In this document: positions 17,457-26,451 of the stretch, in pieces
Layout: every line of letters starts with the position of its first letter
Numbering within the stretch: position 1 is the first letter of the stretch
Source of the DNA: UBA6398 sp963660485
GTDB taxonomy: Bacteria > Bacteroidota > Bacteroidia > Bacteroidales > Bacteroidaceae
Assembly: GCA_963660485.1 (NCBI GenBank)
Contig: CAVKYH010000008.1
Location: forward strand, 30,338 to 94,337
Length of the DNA stretch: 64,000 nucleotides
Reading direction: 5' to 3'
Made by a program: the position numbers and the translations under genes
Notes under the pieces: model-generated
What the model was told of the DNA's origin: nothing
Database searches by the model: none
The model's input: the letters and a program-made list of their open reading frames with translations, nothing else

Positions 17457-17909
17457 TTATTCCTTGTTTTTGGTGTCCATACAAATAGTTACTGGCCCGT
17501 CGTTAAGAAGTTCTACCTTCATGTCTGCCCCGAAACTACCGGTTTTCACAGGCTTGGCAATCTCGTTTTCAATCTCTTTGCAGAATTTTTCGTAGAGTGG
17601 TATAGCAATTTCATGACCTGCCGCGCGGATATACGAAGGTCGGTTGCCTTTCTTGTACGAAGCCATCAAAGTAAACTGACTCACCACAAGAATTTCACCG
17701 TCTATGTCCTTGACCGAACGGTTCATAACTCCATTTTCATCGTCAAAGATTCTCAGTCCGCCGATTTTCTTTACAAGCCAGGCAATGTCGTCTTCCGTGT
17801 CGGGATTTTCTATTCCCAAAAGAACGAGAAGCCCTTTGCCTATCTCGCTCTTCTTTATGCCGTTGATAGTAACGCTACACCGGCTCACACGCTGAATTAC
17901 CGCTCTCAT
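17457..17909 (-). CDS. dtd: D-aminoacyl-tRNA deacylase
   Basis: Removes D-amino acids (and glycine mischarged on tRNA-Ala) from tRNA. The 150-residue dimeric fold shows the conserved VVSQFTLMASYKKGNRPSY (SQxT motif) and the cross-subunit GPVTICMDT (Gly-cisPro) motif near the C-terminus. It is the first gene of dtd-mazG-deoC and is preceded by a good promoter. Confidence 0.97.
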   Translation of the reverse strand: MRAVIQRVSRCSVTINGIKKSEIGKGLLVLLGIENPDTEDDIAWLVKKIGGLRIFDDENGVMNRSVKDIDGEILVVSQFTLMASYKKGNRPSYIRAAGHEIAIPLYEKFCKEIENEIAKPVKTGSFGADMKVELLNDGPVTICMDTKNKE

Positions 17910-17937
17910 TATTTCTGTCAGATTATTTTGTAGACTG

Positions 17938-17971
17938 CAAATTTAGCGATTTATGTTTGTTCTTGTGCAAA
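17938..17971 (-). promoter_or_regulatory. promoter of dtd-mazG-deoC
   Basis: On the minus strand TTTG (17968-17971) and TAAATTTG (17938-17945) are 22 bp apart, close to the Bacteroidota consensus. Confidence 0.6.
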
Positions 17972-18009
17972 CGATATAGTAAATATAAGCTATAAAATTG
18001 GAAATCAGA

Positions 18010-19863
18010 TTATTGAAGTTGCTCGGCGGGCGAAGCTTCCTGCTCGTGAAGTTGAGAATACAGGTTTTCGCCTTTCTTCGCTCCGATGATTTGCTGAAGT
18101 TCTGAGAGGGTAGCCGATTTTATACGCTTTACGCTTCCCAATTTACTGAGCAACAATATTTTAGTCTTGGGACCGATTCCTTTAAGTCCGTCAAGTTCTG
18201 ATTTTAATGCGCGTTTGCTTCGTTTTTGTCTGTGAAAAGTTATCGCAAAGCGGTGTACCTCGTCTTGCATACGCGTCATAAGTCGAAATAGGGCGCTTTC
18301 CTGCTTCAGTCCAATTGTTGCCGGCGGAAAACCATAGAGCAATTCGTGAGTGCGGTGCCTATTGTCTTTGGCCAAACCGGCTATGGGTATTTTGAGATGC
18401 AGCACATCTTCCACAATCTCCCTCACAACTTCCATTTGTCCCTTTCCGCCGTCGGTTATAATCAGGTCGGGTAGGGGCGTTCCCTCTTCTTTTGCGCGCG
18501 AATACCTACGAAAAACAACCTCTTTCATAGAAGCGTAATCATCAGGTCCCTTCACGGTGCGAATATTATATTTGCGGTATTCTTTTTTAGCAGGTTTCAG
18601 TTTTTCAAAAACCACGCAAGCCGCCACGGCATCGCTTCCCGAAATGTTGGAATTGTCAAAAAGTTCTATTCTGAAGGGAGGTTTTTCAAGGTGTAAGTCA
18701 TCTTGAATTTCCTTCATCAAACGCATATTTTTCTGCTCCGGATTGAGTTTTTCGCTATGTTTGAGCCTGTCAAACTTATATTCCTTCACGTTGAGTTGAG
18801 ACAGTTTCAAAAGCTTGTAACGTTCGCCGCGCTGTGGAACAACAAAGGTAACGCCGCTAAGTTCTACCTCAACGGGAAAAGGAACAATGATTTCCTTCGC
18901 CTTGCTCCCGTAACGCTCGCGCATTTCTACGATGCCGATTTCCAGAAGTTCCTCGTCCGACTCATTCAAACGCTTTTTATATTCAAAGGTAAAGGCCTGG
19001 TTTATCATGCCCTTGGTAACGTGCATATAATTCACGAAAGCAGAGGTTTCATCGCTCTCTATGGCAAAAACATCAACGTTGTTCATCACATTCGAGACCA
19101 CCTCGCTCTTTGCACGGTAGTTCTCGATTATATCATATTTCTTTTTAATTTCCCCGGCTTCCTCAAATCGTAATTGCGCGGCCAAATCTTCCATTTCTGC
19201 CCGCATACTCCGTTGCAAATCCTTGGTATTTCCGTTAAGAATTTCGCGAGCCTGCGCAATTTGTTTCAGGTATTCTTCTTGCGATTGCCTACCTGTGCAA
19301 GGCGCAAGGCAGTTTTTTATGTGCCATTCCAGACATTCCTTGTAGTTTCCGCATCTCACACCCTCTTTGGTCATTTTTGTGGCGCACAGCCTGGGGTGTA
19401 TTACCTTTTTTATCAAATCGAGTAGGGCGTACATCGTTTGAATGTGGGAATACGGACCGAAATATTCCGAACCATCGTGTATACGCTTTCGCGTTTTCAG
19501 AATGCGCGGAAAATCTTCTTTGGTAATGCAGATGGAAGGGTAGGTCTTGTCGTCTTTCAGCAGAATATTATAATGCGGCTTGTAGCGTTTGATTAAATTG
19601 TTTTCGAGCAAAAGCGCATCTTCTTCGCTTCTGACCACCACATATTTTATATCCCTTATCTTGCTTACAAGTATATGGGTTTTCAAATTGGGCTGTTCGC
19701 CTTTGAAATAGGAACTCACCCTGCGTTTAAGGCGTTTTGCCTTTCCTACATAGATAATTTCGCCCTTTTCATTGAGATATTGGTAGCAACCCGGGGAATC
19801 CGGAAGGCTGTCAACGATACCTTTCAGATACTCCAAGCGCTTTGCATTTTCTTCTTTGGTCAT
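18010..19863 (-). CDS. uvrC: Excinuclease ABC subunit C
   Basis: Makes both incisions in nucleotide excision repair with UvrB. The GIY-YIG nuclease domain opens the protein (SPGCYQYLNEKGEIIYVGKA, about residues 23-42). The UVR helical hairpin is near 210-245, and the RNase H-like second nuclease domain contains IELFDNSNISGSD and LIITDGGKGQ. The C-terminal helix-hairpin-helix (LDGLKGIGPKTKILLLSKLG) is intact. The 617-residue length is normal. It lies just downstream of apt, with array F between them. Confidence 0.97.
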   Translation of the reverse strand: MTKEENAKRLEYLKGIVDSLPDSPGCYQYLNEKGEIIYVGKAKRLKRRVSSYFKGEQPNLKTHILVSKIRDIKYVVVRSEEDALLLENNLIKRYKPHYNILLKDDKTYPSICITKEDFPRILKTRKRIHDGSEYFGPYSHIQTMYALLDLIKKVIHPRLCATKMTKEGVRCGNYKECLEWHIKNCLAPCTGRQSQEEYLKQIAQAREILNGNTKDLQRSMRAEMEDLAAQLRFEEAGEIKKKYDIIENYRAKSEVVSNVMNNVDVFAIESDETSAFVNYMHVTKGMINQAFTFEYKKRLNESDEELLEIGIVEMRERYGSKAKEIIVPFPVEVELSGVTFVVPQRGERYKLLKLSQLNVKEYKFDRLKHSEKLNPEQKNMRLMKEIQDDLHLEKPPFRIELFDNSNISGSDAVAACVVFEKLKPAKKEYRKYNIRTVKGPDDYASMKEVVFRRYSRAKEEGTPLPDLIITDGGKGQMEVVREIVEDVLHLKIPIAGLAKDNRHRTHELLYGFPPATIGLKQESALFRLMTRMQDEVHRFAITFHRQKRSKRALKSELDGLKGIGPKTKILLLSKLGSVKRIKSATLSELQQIIGAKKGENLYSQLHEQEASPAEQLQ

Positions 19864-19887
19864 AGGGCAAAACTTGTTATAATATCC

Positions 19888-19971
19888 TTTTTCCGATGTC
19901 AGACATTATTTGAATAATGTCTGACATCGTTTAAATTATATCAGACATCGTTTTTCCGATATCAAATATCG
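19888..19971. repeat. phased 21-bp repeat array F
   Basis: Cores at 19888 (TTTTTC), 19909 (TTTGAA), 19930 (TTTAAA) and 19951 (TTTTTC). Spacers are the AT-type words CGATGTCAGACATTA, its inverse TAATGTCTGACATCG, TTATATCAGACATCG and CGATATCAAATATCG. The last spacer contains the apt stop codon (19962-19964), so the array encodes the end of that protein. Confidence 0.92.
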
Positions 19972-20492
19972 ATCAAAGCCTGTATTTCCTCGTTATCCGG
20001 AAGTGCTTTTCGGCCGTCGGGACATTCACTTTTTAGCTCGAAAATAAAGTTTATCATCACCTCTTTGGGCGCAAAACTTTTTACAAGATTGTATGTCGCC
20101 CTCATCGAACCGCCTGTTGCCAAAAGATCATCATGAATCAAAACAACGTCCTCGTTCGTTATTGCTCCCTCTTGTATTTCTATTTCGTCCGTCCCGTATT
20201 CTTTTTCATATCTTGCGCCTCTCACTTCGCCCGGCATCTTACCTTTTTTGCGACACAATACGATGCCGGCACCAATTCTTTCGGCAAGAATCGAAGCAAG
20301 AATCACACCGCGCGTTTCAAGTCCGACTACTTTCGTAATACCCCTGTTTTGGTATCTACGATATAGCTCATCGCTCAATTCTTTTACCACACCGGCATCG
20401 GTGAAAAGGTAATTGATATCCTTGAATTGGATACCTTTCTTCGGAAAATCTGGAATGTTTCTCAAATGTCCGAGAACGTATTTCTCATTCAT
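19962..20492 (-). CDS. apt: Adenine phosphoribosyltransferase
   Basis: Salvages adenine to AMP with PRPP in the cytoplasm. The PRPP-binding motif VVLIHDDLLATGGSM is near residue 115-130, and the N-terminal IPDFPKKGIQFKDI segment is typical of the family; 176 residues is the normal size. The last few codons (ALIDI then stop) overlap the outer spacer of repeat array F. It lies 75 bp downstream of mnmG, and that gap contains a parS site. Confidence 0.96.
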   Translation of the reverse strand: MNEKYVLGHLRNIPDFPKKGIQFKDINYLFTDAGVVKELSDELYRRYQNRGITKVVGLETRGVILASILAERIGAGIVLCRKKGKMPGEVRGARYEKEYGTDEIEIQEGAITNEDVVLIHDDLLATGGSMRATYNLVKSFAPKEVMINFIFELKSECPDGRKALPDNEEIQALIDI

Positions 20493-20525
20493 AATAAGGC
20501 ATTTTAGATGTTTGACATAGTTTCT

Positions 20526-20541
20526 TGTTTCACGTGGAACA
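20526..20541. promoter_or_regulatory. parS: parS-type ParB binding site 1
   Basis: TGTTTCACGTGGAACA differs by one base from the classic parS TGTTTCACGTGAAACA and keeps the CACGTG dyad with both arms. It is intergenic, between mnmG and apt, 12.4 kb from the oriC candidate. Confidence 0.8.
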
Positions 20542-20567
20542 GAAAACTTTTTACGGTTTTCCCGATT

Positions 20568-22439
20568 TCACCGCTTCATTAAAATCAAAAGCACGCTGAT
20601 ATCGCTCGGGGAAATTCCCGGAATGCGGCTCGCTTCTGCAAGAGTTTCCGGATTTATCCTTTCAAGTTTTTGACGTGCTTCGATCGTGAGTTGATTAATC
20701 TTGGAATAGTCGAAACGACCGCGTATCTTAATATCTTCCAACCGCAGAATTTTCTCTGCAAGTTTGCGTTCGCGCTCTATATATCCGTTGTATTTTATTT
20801 TTACTTCGGCAGCTTCACACGCTTCTTCGTTTCTGTTGTTTTCATCGCCCATTAGTTTTTTAAGAGGTTCGATGAAATTTGAAAGTTTCCTGAGATCTAT
20901 TTGCGGGCGATTGAGCAATTCAAACAATCTTTCCGAGAACACAATTTTTGTAGTGCCCATCGTTTCCAAAGCATCATTGATATCTTTGGGTTTTGCTTTG
21001 GTTTGTTCGCAATAATGTATGATTGCATTTGCTATTCGTTGCTTTTCCTGGAATTTTTGCCAGCGTTCTTCGGTAATTCCTAAGTTTTTTACTTTCGGAG
21101 TAAGCCTTTCGTCAGCATTGTCTTGGCGAAGGAGAATGCGGAACTCGGCTCTTGACGTAAACATACGGTATGGCTCGTCAACTCCCTTGGTTACCAAATC
21201 GTCGATAAGCACTCCTATGTAAGCTTCGTCGCGGCGCAGAACGAGCGGTTCCTGGTCTTTTACTTTTTGCGCGGCGTTTATTCCGGCTATTATGCCTTGT
21301 CCTGCCGCTTCTTCGTAACCTGTGGTGCCGTTCACCTGACCTGCGAAGAACAGTGAGCCTACTATTTTTGATTCCAGCGAATGGTTTAGCTGCGTGGGGT
21401 CGAAAAAATCATATTCTATCGCATATCCCGGGCGGTAGATGCGTGCGTGTTCAAATCCTACGATATGCCGTATTGCCGACATCTGTATATCGATTGGCAT
21501 GCTTGAGGAAAAACCGTTAAGATACATCTCGTTGGTTGAAACACCTTCGGGCTCGAGAAAAAGAGGGTGGTGATCGCGGTCGGGAAATGTAACAAGTTTT
21601 GTTTCTATGCTTGGGCAATATCTTGGGCCGATGCTTTGAATTTGTCCGTTATAGAGTGGTGAGTCGGCGAGTCCGCTTCTCAGTATTTCGTGAACTGTTT
21701 CGTTTGTGGAGCATAGCCAGCAGGTGAGTTGCGGAAGGGGACGTTTTTCGGTGATATACGAGAATCGGTGGAAATCGTTCTCGCCTTCTTGTATTTCGAG
21801 TTGTGAAAAATCGATGCTTCTTGCGTCGATTCTTACCGGCGTGCCTGTTTTCATGCGTTCGGAGCGTATTCCGTGGCGCGTGATAGAGTTTGTGAGGTTT
21901 TTCACTGCGGGCTCGGCACACCGTCCTCCCTCCACTTTTTTGCGTCCTATGTGCATCAGTCCGTTGAGAAACGTGCCTGCGGTTATCACAACGGCTTTGG
22001 CGTTAATCTTCACGCCCCATTGTGTGATGATTCCCGTGGCTTTTCCGTTTTCCACTATAAGTTCTTCTGCCTGGTCCTGCCATAGGTCGAGGTTGTCGGT
22101 ATTTTCGAGGATATGTCTCCATTCTTCGCTAAACTTCATGCGGTCGCATTGGGAGCGTGGGCTCCACATTGCTGGTCCTTTTGAGCGGTTGAGCATTCTG
22201 AACTGTATTGCCGTGCGGTCGGTAACTATTCCTGTGTATCCGCCGAGGGCGTCGATTTCGCGCACAATCTGTCCTTTTGCAATTCCGCCTATTGCGGGGT
22301 TGCAGCTCATTTGTGCTATTTTTCCCATGTCCATTGTAACGAGACATGTGTGGCATCCGCATCTTGCTGCGGCGCTTGCAGCTTCGCAGCCGGCGTGTCC
22401 TGCGCCCACCACTACTACATCATAATCTAACTTCATCAT
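20568..22439 (-). CDS. mnmG: tRNA uridine-5-carboxymethylaminomethyl modification enzyme MnmG
   Basis: FAD-dependent enzyme that, with MnmE, modifies U34 of several tRNAs. The N-terminal Rossmann motif VVGAGHAGCEAASAAARCG (about residues 10-28) binds FAD. CNPAIGGIAKGQIVREIDALGG and the second signature GQVNGTTGYEEAAGQGIIAG are intact, and the C-terminal helical MnmE-contact domain is present (length 623). mnmG often lies close to oriC in bacteria, which agrees with the origin candidate 12 kb away. parS sites flank it on both sides. Confidence 0.98.
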   Translation of the reverse strand: MMKLDYDVVVVGAGHAGCEAASAAARCGCHTCLVTMDMGKIAQMSCNPAIGGIAKGQIVREIDALGGYTGIVTDRTAIQFRMLNRSKGPAMWSPRSQCDRMKFSEEWRHILENTDNLDLWQDQAEELIVENGKATGIITQWGVKINAKAVVITAGTFLNGLMHIGRKKVEGGRCAEPAVKNLTNSITRHGIRSERMKTGTPVRIDARSIDFSQLEIQEGENDFHRFSYITEKRPLPQLTCWLCSTNETVHEILRSGLADSPLYNGQIQSIGPRYCPSIETKLVTFPDRDHHPLFLEPEGVSTNEMYLNGFSSSMPIDIQMSAIRHIVGFEHARIYRPGYAIEYDFFDPTQLNHSLESKIVGSLFFAGQVNGTTGYEEAAGQGIIAGINAAQKVKDQEPLVLRRDEAYIGVLIDDLVTKGVDEPYRMFTSRAEFRILLRQDNADERLTPKVKNLGITEERWQKFQEKQRIANAIIHYCEQTKAKPKDINDALETMGTTKIVFSERLFELLNRPQIDLRKLSNFIEPLKKLMGDENNRNEEACEAAEVKIKYNGYIERERKLAEKILRLEDIKIRGRFDYSKINQLTIEARQKLERINPETLAEASRIPGISPSDISVLLILMKR

Positions 22440-22483
22440 AATTCTTCAGAATGTCCGCCTTTGTTGTCTGTGCGGAATTACGG

Positions 22484-22491
22484 CAAAATTA
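22484..22491 (-). promoter_or_regulatory. mnmG -7 promoter element
   Basis: TAATTTTG on the minus strand, 44 bases before the mnmG start; matches TAnnTTTG. Confidence 0.55.
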
Positions 22492-22613
22492 CTTCAAAAA
22501 TGGCAATCTTGCAGTTTGTGGTTTTGCGGAATTTTTCGAGGGGCATACGGCGGATTTTTGCAGTGCTACTTAAAACATTGTGTATCAAGTATGTATTATG
22601 ATGTCTCAAAGTG

Positions 22614-22703
22614 CTTTTCCGATGTCAGACATTATTTGAATAATGTCTGACATTGTTTAAATAATATCAGACATTGTTTTTGCGAAAAGCCGTATCGGTT
22701 TTT
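22614..22703. repeat. phased 21-bp repeat array G
   Basis: Cores at 22614, 22635 (TTTGAA), 22656 (TTTAAA), 22677 and 22698, all 21 bp apart. Spacers are AT-type. The outer right word CGAAAAGCCGTATCG closely matches the CGTTAAGCCTTATCG of array K at the same position, so outer spacers are also related between loci. Confidence 0.92.
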
Positions 22704-22769
22704 GGGCATAAAATATGGGGAAATCGGAGTGGGGAAGTAGCGGAGCGATGCGAGGGGTGGAAAAAACGA

Positions 22770-22785
22770 GGTTGCACGTGAAACA
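22770..22785. promoter_or_regulatory. parS-like ParB binding site 2
   Basis: GGTTGCACGTGAAACA matches the parS consensus at 14 of 16 positions, with the CACGTGAAACA half intact. It lies in the divergent mnmG / DEAD helicase gap, 2.2 kb from site 1. Confidence 0.6.
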
Positions 22786-22833
22786 TGGCATAATTATTGG
22801 CGTGTGGGCAAAGTGTATTTTTCACTAAATCAT

Positions 22834-22841
22834 TACCTTTG
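22834..22841 (+). promoter_or_regulatory. DEAD helicase -7 promoter element
   Basis: TACCTTTG, 26 bases before the proposed TTG start. This places transcription initiation close to the start and argues against an upstream start. Confidence 0.6.
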
Positions 22842-22867
22842 CACCCGCATTTTTAAGTTTACGTAAA

Positions 22868-24718
22868 TTGAAGACATTTGAAGAGCTCGGATTGGAGCCT
22901 GCTTTGATCAAAGCAATCGACGAAATAGGCTACGAAAGTCCCATGCCTATTCAGGAGGAAGTGATTCCCTATTTATTGGGCGCGGGAAACGATGTGATTG
23001 CACTTGCACAAACCGGAACGGGAAAGACTGCTGCCTATGGTCTGCCCCTTTTGCAGAAAATCAGAAAGGACAAGGAGGGGGTGCAGGCCGTTATCCTCAG
23101 TCCTACGAGGGAGCTTTGCCTGCAGATAGCAAATGATTTGAAGGACTATTCCAAGTATCTCGAAACGCTTCACGTTGTAGCCGTTTATGGAGGCGCTGAC
23201 ATTGGCGCGCAAATCAAGGCGCTCAAACGCGGGGCGCAGATTGTGGTTGCCACACCGGGACGTCTCATCGACTTGATGGAGCGCGGAGCGGCAAAACTCG
23301 ACGGCGTGGAAAACATTGTGCTTGACGAGGCCGACGAAATGCTCAACATGGGATTTACCGAGAGTATCAACGCCATTCTCGCCGGTGTGCCGCAAGACAG
23401 AAACACTCTGCTTTTTTCGGCAACCATGAGCCGCGACATCGAAAGGATTGCGCGCACATATCTCACCGACCCCAAGGAAATAGTGGTGGGTTCGCGCAAC
23501 GAGGGAGCCGAGAAGGTGAACCACGAATACTATCTTGTTCACGCCAAAGACAAATATGCGGCGCTCAAACGTGTGGTGGATTATTATCCCCGTATATATG
23601 CCATTGTTTTTTGCCGCACCCGAATGGAAACTCAAGAGGTTGCCGACAAACTCATACAGGACGGTTATAACGCCGAGTCGCTTCATGGCGAACTTTCACA
23701 GGCTCAGCGCGACCTCACGATGCAGAAGTTCCGCCAGAAAAGGGTGCAGCTTCTCGTGGCTACCGATGTGGCGGCGCGCGGACTTGATGTAGACGAACTC
23801 ACACACGTTATAAATTACGGCTTGCCCGAAGATATCGAAAGCTACACGCACCGTAGCGGGCGCACCGGGCGTGCGGGTAAGCGCGGAACTTCGATAAGTA
23901 TCGTACACCTTAGGGAGAAGGGCAAAATACGACGGATAGAAAAAGAAATAGGCAAGAAGTTCGTGCGCTGCCAACTGCCTTCGCCGAAAGATATATGTAC
24001 AAAACAGCTCTACAATGTGATAGATAAACTGGAGCGCACCGAGATTGACGAAGAACAGATTGCTCCGTTTATGCCCGAGGTGATGCGAAAACTCGACTGG
24101 CTCGACAAAGATGATATCGTGAAGCGTATTGTGGCGTCGGCGTTCGGTCGTTTTGTGGAATACTACGCCAATGCGCCGAAAATTGTGGAGCCTGACGACA
24201 AGAATGTGCGCGAGGGTGATGACGAGTGCGGAAAACGTTCGCGCAAGGACCGCCGCAGTTCTAAGCGCAGTGCCGGGAAAGACGGCAAGATTCAGCCCGA
24301 AGAGGGATACCGCCGGTTGTTTATAAACCTTGGCAAGCGCGACGGGGTTTATGCACGCGAAATCATTGGTTTTGTAAACAAGTTCGTGGGCGGCAGCGTG
24401 GATATAGGCCGAATAGATCTCACCACAAGCTGTTCGTTCTTTGAGGTTCCCGAAAATGTAGCTGCTGATGTGCTCAACGGTTTCAGAAAGGCTAACTACA
24501 AGGGTCGCCGCATTGTGGTTGACGACGCGGAAGCTACGGGCACCAAGCATTCTTCGCACGACGGGGGCGGGAAACGCCGCAAAAACGATGCGCCGAAATT
24601 CAAGGACGATGCGCCCAAGAAGAAAAAGGGCAGAAAGCGCGGCGATGATTTCCAAGATGATTTCGCGCCCAAGGGCAAGCCGGGAAAAGACGACTGGAAA
24701 AAGTTTTTCGGACATTGA
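22868..24718 (+). CDS. DEAD-box RNA helicase with DbpA-type RNA-binding domain
   Basis: ATP-dependent RNA helicase, probably in ribosome assembly or cold-adapted RNA remodelling. Motifs in order: AQTGTGKTAA (Walker A), PTRELCLQ, DEADEML, FSATMS, and HRSGRTGRAG in the second RecA domain. Residues about 480-555 (YRRLFINLGKRDGVYAREII onward) are a DbpA-like RNA-recognition fold, followed by a Lys/Asp-rich tail. The start is a TTG: the family motif KTFEELGL begins at codon 2, no ATG is nearby, and the promoter lies just upstream. A DeaD/CsdA-like role is likely; the exact member is uncertain. Confidence 0.95.
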   Translation: MKTFEELGLEPALIKAIDEIGYESPMPIQEEVIPYLLGAGNDVIALAQTGTGKTAAYGLPLLQKIRKDKEGVQAVILSPTRELCLQIANDLKDYSKYLETLHVVAVYGGADIGAQIKALKRGAQIVVATPGRLIDLMERGAAKLDGVENIVLDEADEMLNMGFTESINAILAGVPQDRNTLLFSATMSRDIERIARTYLTDPKEIVVGSRNEGAEKVNHEYYLVHAKDKYAALKRVVDYYPRIYAIVFCRTRMETQEVADKLIQDGYNAESLHGELSQAQRDLTMQKFRQKRVQLLVATDVAARGLDVDELTHVINYGLPEDIESYTHRSGRTGRAGKRGTSISIVHLREKGKIRRIEKEIGKKFVRCQLPSPKDICTKQLYNVIDKLERTEIDEEQIAPFMPEVMRKLDWLDKDDIVKRIVASAFGRFVEYYANAPKIVEPDDKNVREGDDECGKRSRKDRRSSKRSAGKDGKIQPEEGYRRLFINLGKRDGVYAREIIGFVNKFVGGSVDIGRIDLTTSCSFFEVPENVAADVLNGFRKANYKGRRIVVDDAEATGTKHSSHDGGGKRRKNDAPKFKDDAPKKKKGRKRGDDFQDDFAPKGKPGKDDWKKFFGH

Positions 24719-24777
24719 TTTAGTTTGCCGTCTGCCTGTTGGGCGGAAAATCTACGGCAAAAATTTTTGAAAAAGAT

Positions 24778-24814
24778 AAGAGGGTGTGCCTTTAAGGTGC
24801 GCCCTTGTTTTTTG
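24778..24814 (+). terminator. intrinsic terminator after DEAD helicase
   Basis: A stem AGGGTGTGCC / GGTGCGCCCT (with G-T pairs) around TTTAA, followed by a T-rich run. Confidence 0.7.
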
Positions 24815-24913
24815 TTGCCGGCATATTGTTTTTCTGCATTTCCCGAGCGATTTTGCGTGGAGGGCGAGAAATTGCGTAAAGCTCTGAAATAGAATGATTT
24901 GGCTTGTATTTCA

Positions 24914-25045
24914 AGAAAGTTTGTAAGTATCTCGTTTTCAGTAGGTTTGAAGTGGCTTTTACGAGGTCAGACCTAATTTAAATTAGATGCGTCGGAATTT
25001 AAATTCCGGGCCTTGGAGTTTTTACGAGATGCCGTGTAGTTTTTT
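24914..25045. repeat. phased 21-bp repeat array H
   Basis: Seven cores (24914, 24935, 24956, 24977, 24998, 25019, 25040), all 21 bp apart. Spacers include TTTGTAAGTATCTCG, GTAGGTTTGAAGTGG, CGAGGTCAGACCTAA and TTAGATGCGTCGGAA. The 126 bp from 24920 to 25045 are identical to array I (28760-28885), and the array is nearly the inverse of J. Confidence 0.94.
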
Positions 25046-25147
25046 GCGTATTGCGTTTGGCTGAAATTTTATGGGGCCAACGCCACTGCCAAACCCTATG
25101 CGTTTGAAATGTAAGGGCGGAAGTTTTTAGTATTTGAAAAAAAGCGT

Positions 25148-25155
25148 TACTTTTG
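25148..25155 (+). promoter_or_regulatory. AraC regulator -7 element
   Basis: TACTTTTG, 24 bases before the ATG at 25179. It lies inside the longer open frame that begins at a TTG at 25134, so it favours the ATG start. Confidence 0.55.
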
Positions 25156-25178
25156 TGAATACTACGTTTGCTAAGTGT

Positions 25179-26315
25179 ATGGAACAATTTTTGCCTGCAG
25201 CCATCTTGGGCGCATACTCCTTGATCATTTGTTTGGCTCCGGGGCTTCTGATAGCATTGGGACTGTGTTTCTTTTTCATCAAGATACCGCGTGATCATTC
25301 TCTCTACTGTTATCGGCGGTCGCGCAGGCTCATGGCTATAACTTTTGTGCTGTATGGAACGTCTGTCTTGCTCGAAGATGTGTATTCTTCCGGCATGGGC
25401 AGCAATTTCGATACGGAACGGATTGTAATCATAGCCATTTCGGCTTTCCAGGCATTCCTTTTCACTTCCACTTTGGTAACTCTTGTAGATATTTCCTACT
25501 TTACCGTGAGGCGCATGATAGCCGAAGGCATCGCCCTTACAGGCTTCTTTGCCGTGGCATTCGGTGTGGCGCTTACATTCGGCGGTATTACCCCCGTGGT
25601 GTATTATGTAAGTGTGTTGGGATACGTGGCATTGTTGGCACGCTACGTCCATATTTTCCGCCGCTGCTATGCAAAATACGTGAACCTTATGGACAATTAT
25701 TATTCCGCCGATGAAGACCGCCGGCTGTTGTGGGTGAAACGTTCCTTCTACTGGTCGCTCGGCATAGGATTGCTTGCCCTGGTTTATTCGTTTGTTCCCG
25801 TTCCGGTTACGTCGCTGCTCTTCATGACGGCGGCAATAGCCTATTACGTATTCTTCGGGATAAGGTTTCTAAACTATACTTACGATTTCAATTACTACCG
25901 GCAAGTTGTCGACGAAATAGCTCCCATTGCCGCCGTCGACGCAGAGCCGGAGGCGCAACCTCCCACCGACGACGAAATGCGAATAATGCAGAAGATCGAA
26001 AATATGATGCACAAAGAAAAGATCTACAAGTCGGCATCGCTTACAATCTATGTGCTTGCCGCCAAGCTCGGGAAAAACCAGCGCATAGTGTCGGCAGTAA
26101 TTTCGCATTGCCGCAACGTGAATTTCAAAAGCTACATCAACGCCATAAGAGTGGACGAAGCCGTGCGGCTAATCTCTGACGGTTGGCTCGACACGCATAC
26201 CATCGACGCCCTTGCCGCAGAATGCGGATTTGCCAACAGAGTGAGTTTCTACCGTGTGTTCAAACAGCAAAAAGGCGTGGCACCAACCGATTTTTTGGTT
26301 ACAGAAAGCGCATAA
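25179..26315 (+). CDS. Membrane-anchored AraC-family transcription regulator
   Basis: A 378-residue regulator with an N-terminal membrane region of about six to seven helices (first helix near residues 5-33, LIICLAPGLLIALGLCFFF) and a cytoplasmic C-terminal AraC-type helix-turn-helix pair: LTIYVLAAKLGKNQ, then CGFANRVSFYRVFKQQKGVAP. The start is placed at the ATG 25179 because the frame's earlier TTG (25134) lies upstream of a -7 element. The protein probably senses a signal at the inner membrane. The secreted BspA-like gene 136 bp downstream, same direction, is a natural candidate target or partner, by context only. Confidence 0.88.
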   Translation: MEQFLPAAILGAYSLIICLAPGLLIALGLCFFFIKIPRDHSLYCYRRSRRLMAITFVLYGTSVLLEDVYSSGMGSNFDTERIVIIAISAFQAFLFTSTLVTLVDISYFTVRRMIAEGIALTGFFAVAFGVALTFGGITPVVYYVSVLGYVALLARYVHIFRRCYAKYVNLMDNYYSADEDRRLLWVKRSFYWSLGIGLLALVYSFVPVPVTSLLFMTAAIAYYVFFGIRFLNYTYDFNYYRQVVDEIAPIAAVDAEPEAQPPTDDEMRIMQKIENMMHKEKIYKSASLTIYVLAAKLGKNQRIVSAVISHCRNVNFKSYINAIRVDEAVRLISDGWLDTHTIDALAAECGFANRVSFYRVFKQQKGVAPTDFLVTESA

Positions 26316-26451
26316 TGTAACCAAACTTCCCCTTTCTTCATAGGAAAAGTAGGGTTTTGAGCGCGATATTTGCAAAACGGATAAGCCAATCCCGAATATC
26401 GTATCAGAACATTTTAAAACTTACACTGTTATTTTCAAAACCATACTGACT

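Larger units (their letters stand above)
22440..22867. other. intergenic mnmG / DEAD helicase, 428 bp
   Basis: Divergent promoter region with -7 elements for both genes, array G (22614-22703) and a second parS-like site (22770-22785). No gene is supported. Confidence 0.75.
24719..25178. other. intergenic DEAD helicase / AraC regulator, 460 bp
   Basis: Contains a terminator, array H (24914-25045) and the AraC-gene promoter element. The stretch 24820-24910 shows nothing recognisable. Confidence 0.75.

Noticed and set aside
25134..25178. TTG start for the AraC regulator
   Set aside because: A -7 promoter element lies between this TTG and the ATG at 25179, so the longer form would start before its own promoter.
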